Both the position numbers and the translations under genes were made by a program. Of a DNA stretch of 64,000 bases, positions 59,431-64,000 are shown in pieces (position 1 is the first letter of the stretch; each line of letters begins with the position of its first letter). Source of the DNA: Haemonchus contortus. Its lineage: Eukaryota > Nematoda > Chromadorea > Rhabditida > Trichostrongylidae. The DNA lies in assembly GCA_000469685.2 (NCBI GenBank), contig LS997564.1:32374843-32438842 (forward strand), in the 5' to 3' direction. The notes under the pieces are model-generated. The model was not told the DNA's origin. It saw only the letters and a list, made by a program, of their open reading frames with translations, and did not search any database.

Positions 59431-60459
59431 TTGAATGCTTGAATTATGAATTAAGACATGCTAGTTGAATTGTAATCTGAAGTCTTTTTTTAATTGTCTT
59501 CAATTTGAAAAAGGTTACTGTATCTCTCGAAGCTGTTCGAAAATGTCTTGAGACGGCAGAAAGCGTATAAGAACCCGTGGTGAGCAGCAATGTGGGCACA
59601 AGTCCTACATATGTAGTCATACATTCTTGAAGCCTGTAACTCCTTGCTAGGATATTTTATACCTGTTTTTGTTCAAAGGAGCAATGTCAAACCATGCGGA
59701 CTGGCTACTGAGGGTCGAGGCATTTAACTTTCCTGCTTGATGAATTAACTGAAAATTCACATATTACACATTTGGAGGAACTCCTGAGGGCAATAAGTAG
59801 GTACTAAGGCAAAACTGAAATCTCAGGGTTAGAAGAAAGAATTAGACTGCTTTTTTTTTCACCACACCCTATGCCCTTCTACACCTTTGTATCTCTTCCC
59901 TATCCCTTCCCTGCAGAGGCAAAAGGCATAATTTTCAACGAAGATCTTATCAGACAGAATTCAGAAATCCTTGAATTATAATAATGGAAGGCTCTTATTC
60001 TGTAAAAAACGGAGGAAGAAGACGAATATGCTTCACTGTTGGATTATCCAACTTCGTCGTACTGACGTATATTCTTTCAGCAACCATTTGTCGTGCTTGG
60101 TAATTCAGCCTTAAGATTTTCGGATGCCTTGAATGGCGAAATTTATGTAAAAACTGTATCTAAATGATACAAAATGCTGATGAGAGGGTAGTGTAGAACA
60201 ATTGTTTATCGATAGATTAACAAGTTAGTAATATCATTACGAAAGAGGAGAATTTCAAATAAGCTTAATAATTATCCACATCGAAGTCTACTTGGGATGG
60301 GAGGGAAAGCATTTTCAATTAATCCAGCTATCTCGCTAACCGGTACCGTTGTAACACCCAACTTCAACAAAAATAGGGGACCGCGCCTGAAATGAAACGA
60401 ACGCTGATAGTTGCTCGCTCGCTTGAAACCGATAGTTGGCCTCTAAAAATTTGTATGTA
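59431..60459. other. Intergenic, paralogous to 14640-16000 in part
   Basis: 59400-59770 and 59860-60120 resemble 14580-15010 and 15535-15830. This copy lacks the 378-bp MITE and so shows its empty site. No gene was seen. Confidence 0.45.
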
Positions 60460-62428
60460 TGAATGGATCACCAAGATAGCAAATCAGCACGGAAAGGGTG
60501 CCAGATTGAGATGTTAGTCAGGCCTTGCGAGATCTCAAGGGACTTACTGGTAGTGAAGGATGCAAAATGGAGTATGTAATTGCAGAAGTCAAAAGGCGAA
60601 TCCCGACGTAATGTATGTAGGAGCCACACTTATTTCAAATACTTCCATTCATGGAGTACATTGCGTTGGATACAGCTGTTCTTTACTTCACCATAAAGCA
60701 CGAACATGGATTCCACATCAGGAGCATTGATTTACGATCGCGATTTAGTGAGCTTGGTTGGAAGGTCCGTGGTACGCCTACGGTTGCCACTCAGCATCGC
60801 AGTCACAGTTCAGCCTTGAAGGCACGGTTAACGATAATTCAATGAGCGGGGACGTCAATGGCCTTCCCGCCTCGAAGTCGCGTCAATGGCCTTCCCGCCT
60901 CGAAGTCGCGTCAGACCATCAGACTGGTGTCGAGACCATACAGATTGCAGATTTTCGTTCTAGGAACCCCACACAATCAGCTGTCACCGAGTGATGAGGC
61001 AATGTTTTTTTCCCATTCTTTTTTCCTTTGCTATTCTTCTTGTTGCCGCGATCCCTCATTTAATTTCCTACTTCTAGAGGCTGAAAAAGGTGAGCTACTT
61101 CTGCTGTTACTAGGGTTTTTGTTTACTTATGCTTATAAGTGGATGAATTTTCGCTTACCATTCTCTTTTGTTCTCACCAGGACCCACACGCACGCAGTGA
61201 GACACACTGTATGACTCGTCCAAACGCCCCCACTCTTCTTCATTTTTCTGAACTCATTCTCGTCTAACCCCATTTTAAACACTTCTTTCAAAGCCCTTTC
61301 ATTTTGGAAACACCGATTCACGCAGCTTCTCCACCTTCATCGCACTATTTTCGATCTTGTCCTTCATTTTTCATCATAATCTGGACTATCCAAAATTATC
61401 GTGAACTGTGCCTTTAATAAGGCCATGCAAGAAGCTGCCGTGACAAACAAATGTTCATGTCAATATTTCTACCATTCACTAACATTACAGTAGTCGGTTG
61501 GAGTAACAGGTTCGCCTAGGCCAAGCTATACCCATCGAAGCTCATATAAACCTATACCGAGGTTTAGAGCATGACAATATGGATCCCTTCACTGCTTAGT
61601 AACTAGAGGTAAGAGCGCTGGAGGGCAAAGAAGTTGGCTCGGTCTTAACGGCTACACTACTTCTAAGGAGAATTTGTAATCAAAATGTGAGCTGACTTAA
61701 ATGGGCAATGGTGTATGAAGAGCTCGGCATGCAAGAAGTGCATCGACTGGATTCAACTTCTGTAGTAACTCTCTCGGGTTGAGTCCGTGCCAGAAAAACC
61801 CGCTTCGTTACAATGCATAAATGGAGCTTCAATATTTTCTTGACAGTAAGAAAAACCCTCTTGATTCTCCCACGCCTATGTACTTATGCTTCGCAAGCAA
61901 AATACTTTCGCCCTCTTCCAATATCCGGGCTTGCAAAATTTGGTTGAGGGCCTTTATTGTGAAATGGATAAAGGTTCTGAAAAGACCCTCATTATCATCA
62001 ATGTGAAAACGCCCACAGACAGTACTAAACTATGCTTAACTAAAGCTGTGACCCTTCCTTGAGAAGTTTTGTAATTTGTCTGAAGGTCCGAATTTCTGCA
62101 TCCCTCCTAGAATATTCTCCAGGTCCTTACTTTAGAAAATGTTCACATCGACCAATGTGAAAGTTTAAAAATTGGAGAAAAAATTTAAAAAAATAAACAA
62201 GCTGAACGGGAGAAGCAGAAGTGCAGGTCAGCCACTGAAATACTGAATAAAATTTATTTCAATCTTCAGAAAAAAATAATCATTCAAAATAAAGCATTTC
62301 AAAAATTTACCGATCCCCAAGGCCTCAGTTATATGAATGGTAATCGATTTCCGAAGAAATAAGGAATGTGAAGATAGGAACAACATGCTGCGATCTTCGA
62401 TAAGATTTTTTTTGTTTTGTTTTGATTC
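60460..62428. repeat. 3' flank of kelch unit 7
   Basis: This matches 8930-10326 over most of its length, interrupted by the TTAA element at 60820-61413. No gene is present. Confidence 0.6.
60820..61413. mobile_element. 594-bp TTAA-target MITE, copy 3
   Basis: The ends AGGCACGGTTAACGATAA and TTATCGTGAACTGTGCCT are inverse. The flanks are TTGA (60816-60819, one change from TTAA) and TTAA (61414-61417). Units 2 and 3 show the empty site in the same flank (near 9350 and 18053). A 28-bp direct repeat, CGTCAATGGCCTTCCCGCCT plus eight bases, occurs twice at 60853-60908. Confidence 0.78.
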
Positions 62429-64000
62429 CTATAGCTTCTGTAGAACAACAACACCAGGATAGGTCCGTCTAAAAGAGTTCGCATTGAGGAGGGAAGCGTA
62501 AAAATAAGCGTACGGTCAAGGACACCAATAACTTGCAGTTCATGTTACTATGGTGTTTCCACTGGTTCCTCTCAGGATCAAAAACTTCGACAGAATCATC
62601 ATTCAATCCACCAATAGCATACAATTTTCCATTGACTGCAGCTAGCCCTAACTGAAAATGACACAACTCTTCATCAAAGAAAAAATGGATGAAGTGGTAT
62701 AGTGAATACAGCTGACTTACACCAACTCGGCTACAGCTCATATCAGCCACTGAAAACCACTTATTATTTCGGAGATCGTACTTCTCAGCAGAGCTCAGAC
62801 ACTCTGAATCTTCTTTGGCTCCACCTGCTACATATAGTTCGCCATGGAGCACCGCGGAATAATGGCAATATCGAGGGGTTGACATGGGACAAACCTTTTC
62901 CCATCTTCCGACCCGTGGGTCGAACCTGAAACATGAAAGGTTATTTTGATGGCTGTTTCTAATGCGCTTTAATATGTTCATAATCCATCCCTAGGAGACC
63001 TCGAGAGGAAAAAAATGGTGCGGGACCATTGTAAGCACAAAAAAATCAGCTTTCATAGACGGTCCCTTAAGAATCCTTGCTCATGCATAGGAAAAACTCT
63101 ACTCTCCTGATTCCGAATATCAAGGAGGTATAGTACTCCTACATGCCTTGAACTATGTGCTTAGCGAGTTCATTTCGAAGGGTTCTTGCGGATTATGAGT
63201 CCGCTTCCTACTCCAGTGAAGGATAACTTATCGAAACATTAACCACCCAAAGTGCTGATCGACATAGCTGCTTCAAATTAGCGTACGAGACAACCATGAT
63301 TTTTTGGTTCTTTCTATAATTGTTTCACAGAAGTAATTAAAGTTGTTGAATGCTAAGAAACTCTCTTAGAAGCAATACAGTGTCACCAGATTGAAATTGA
63401 CCCACCTCTCTACGATACTGAGAGAAGCACGATCATGGGCCCCTCCCACTGCGTAGAGGCAACCATCTAATACGGAGACAGCGGGATAGGCTCGGCATGA
63501 ACCCATAGGTGCCACAGAGGACCACTCATCTCGTCGGACGTCATAGCTGCAGCGATAATGCGGAATTCAGTGCATGCAAGGATCTATTAAACCTGCCCCT
63601 ACCGTTCAACAATATCTAGGCTTCGCATACTCTCATCAAGTCCTCCAACTGCATAAAGATGGTTGTCAAGAGCTGCTACACCCAGAAAAATTCGACCAGT
63701 GAGACAAGGAGCGAAGTCGGACATCCACTGGTCAGTCGCAGGATTATATCTGAAGAGATGCATCGAGAAAAAAATCCTTCCTATCTCACATGGATATGCG
63801 AATGGCTTGAAGGAAACAGGAAACCATTCTATTCGAGCGACGGACTCAAACTTTAGGAGAGTACGCTCCAAAAAGCGCCCACACGTCTTTTTGAAAATGC
63901 AGTCCCAAAAAAAAACGAAATAGTTTTCGTTTATTTCTGTGTTTTTCATTGAAAGCAGATCTTTGACTGACCCCACTTCCACTGATTTAGGACTGATTAA
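62429..64000 (-). CDS. BTB-BACK-Kelch protein, unit 7 (3' part)
   Basis: Exons near 63601-63750 (blade 3, LYAVGG), 63408-63550 (blade 4, LYAVGG), 62720-62928 (blade 5, LYVAGG), 62533-62651 (blade 6, LYAIGG) and 62429-62468 (tail PGVVVLQKL with the stop at 62429) are in frame with no lesion seen. The donor after blade 6 (GTTATT) is weaker than in sister genes. The 5' exons lie beyond the right edge, so intactness cannot be judged. Intron 10 occupies 63751-64000 and continues. A CUL3-adaptor role is expected by family. Confidence 0.82.

Overview
This is a nematode nuclear window, most likely from a strongylid (hookworm-like) worm. The evidence is many small exons split by compact introns with TTTCAG-type acceptors, RTE-type LINE fragments, GIY-YIG Penelope-like elements (PLEs), several MITE families, and no operons or ribosome binding sites. 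The species call is inference.

The backbone is a tandem array of BTB-BACK-Kelch genes, all on the minus strand. Seven units were read by exon homology. Unit 1 (1404-4790) is a near full-length pseudogene. Unit 2 (10327-13310) has lost its BTB exons. Unit 3 (18997-22436) is an intact 15-exon gene of 580 codons. Unit 4 (30552-36495) is an intact 15-exon gene of 570 codons carrying a PLE in intron 10. Unit 5 (51661-53201) is a partial copy of unit 4 with the same PLE. Unit 6 (58430-59430) is a decayed relic. Unit 7 (62429 to the right edge) is the 3' half of a gene that leaves the window. The repeated unit also carries about 0.9 kb of 5' flank and 1-2 kb of 3' flank. Proteins of this kind are substrate adaptors of cullin-3 ubiquitin ligases: BTB binds CUL3 and the six-bladed Kelch propeller binds the substrate.

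Mobile DNA fills the spaces. There are three PLE families: A at 16148-17490, B at 23511-27121, and C at 32066-34413 and 53202-56515. Families A and B carry hammerhead-ribozyme-like motifs in their terminal repeats, with a covarying stem I. An RTE element at 46742-49075 has the inverted-5'-end structure expected of twin priming. MITEs include a TTAA-target family with three copies, two families with 7-8 bp target duplications, and foldback elements sharing the terminus TGGCTGCTTTCATA.

A 2.4-kb direct duplication (44132-46529 and 49169-51558) flanks the RTE element. It carries a TATA box and a short putative secreted-peptide ORF. The flanks are almost identical between copies, but the ORF region is clearly more diverged. 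This is the least explained signal in the window. The stretches 5723-8546, 27431-30400 and 38083-40072 contain little that can be assigned.
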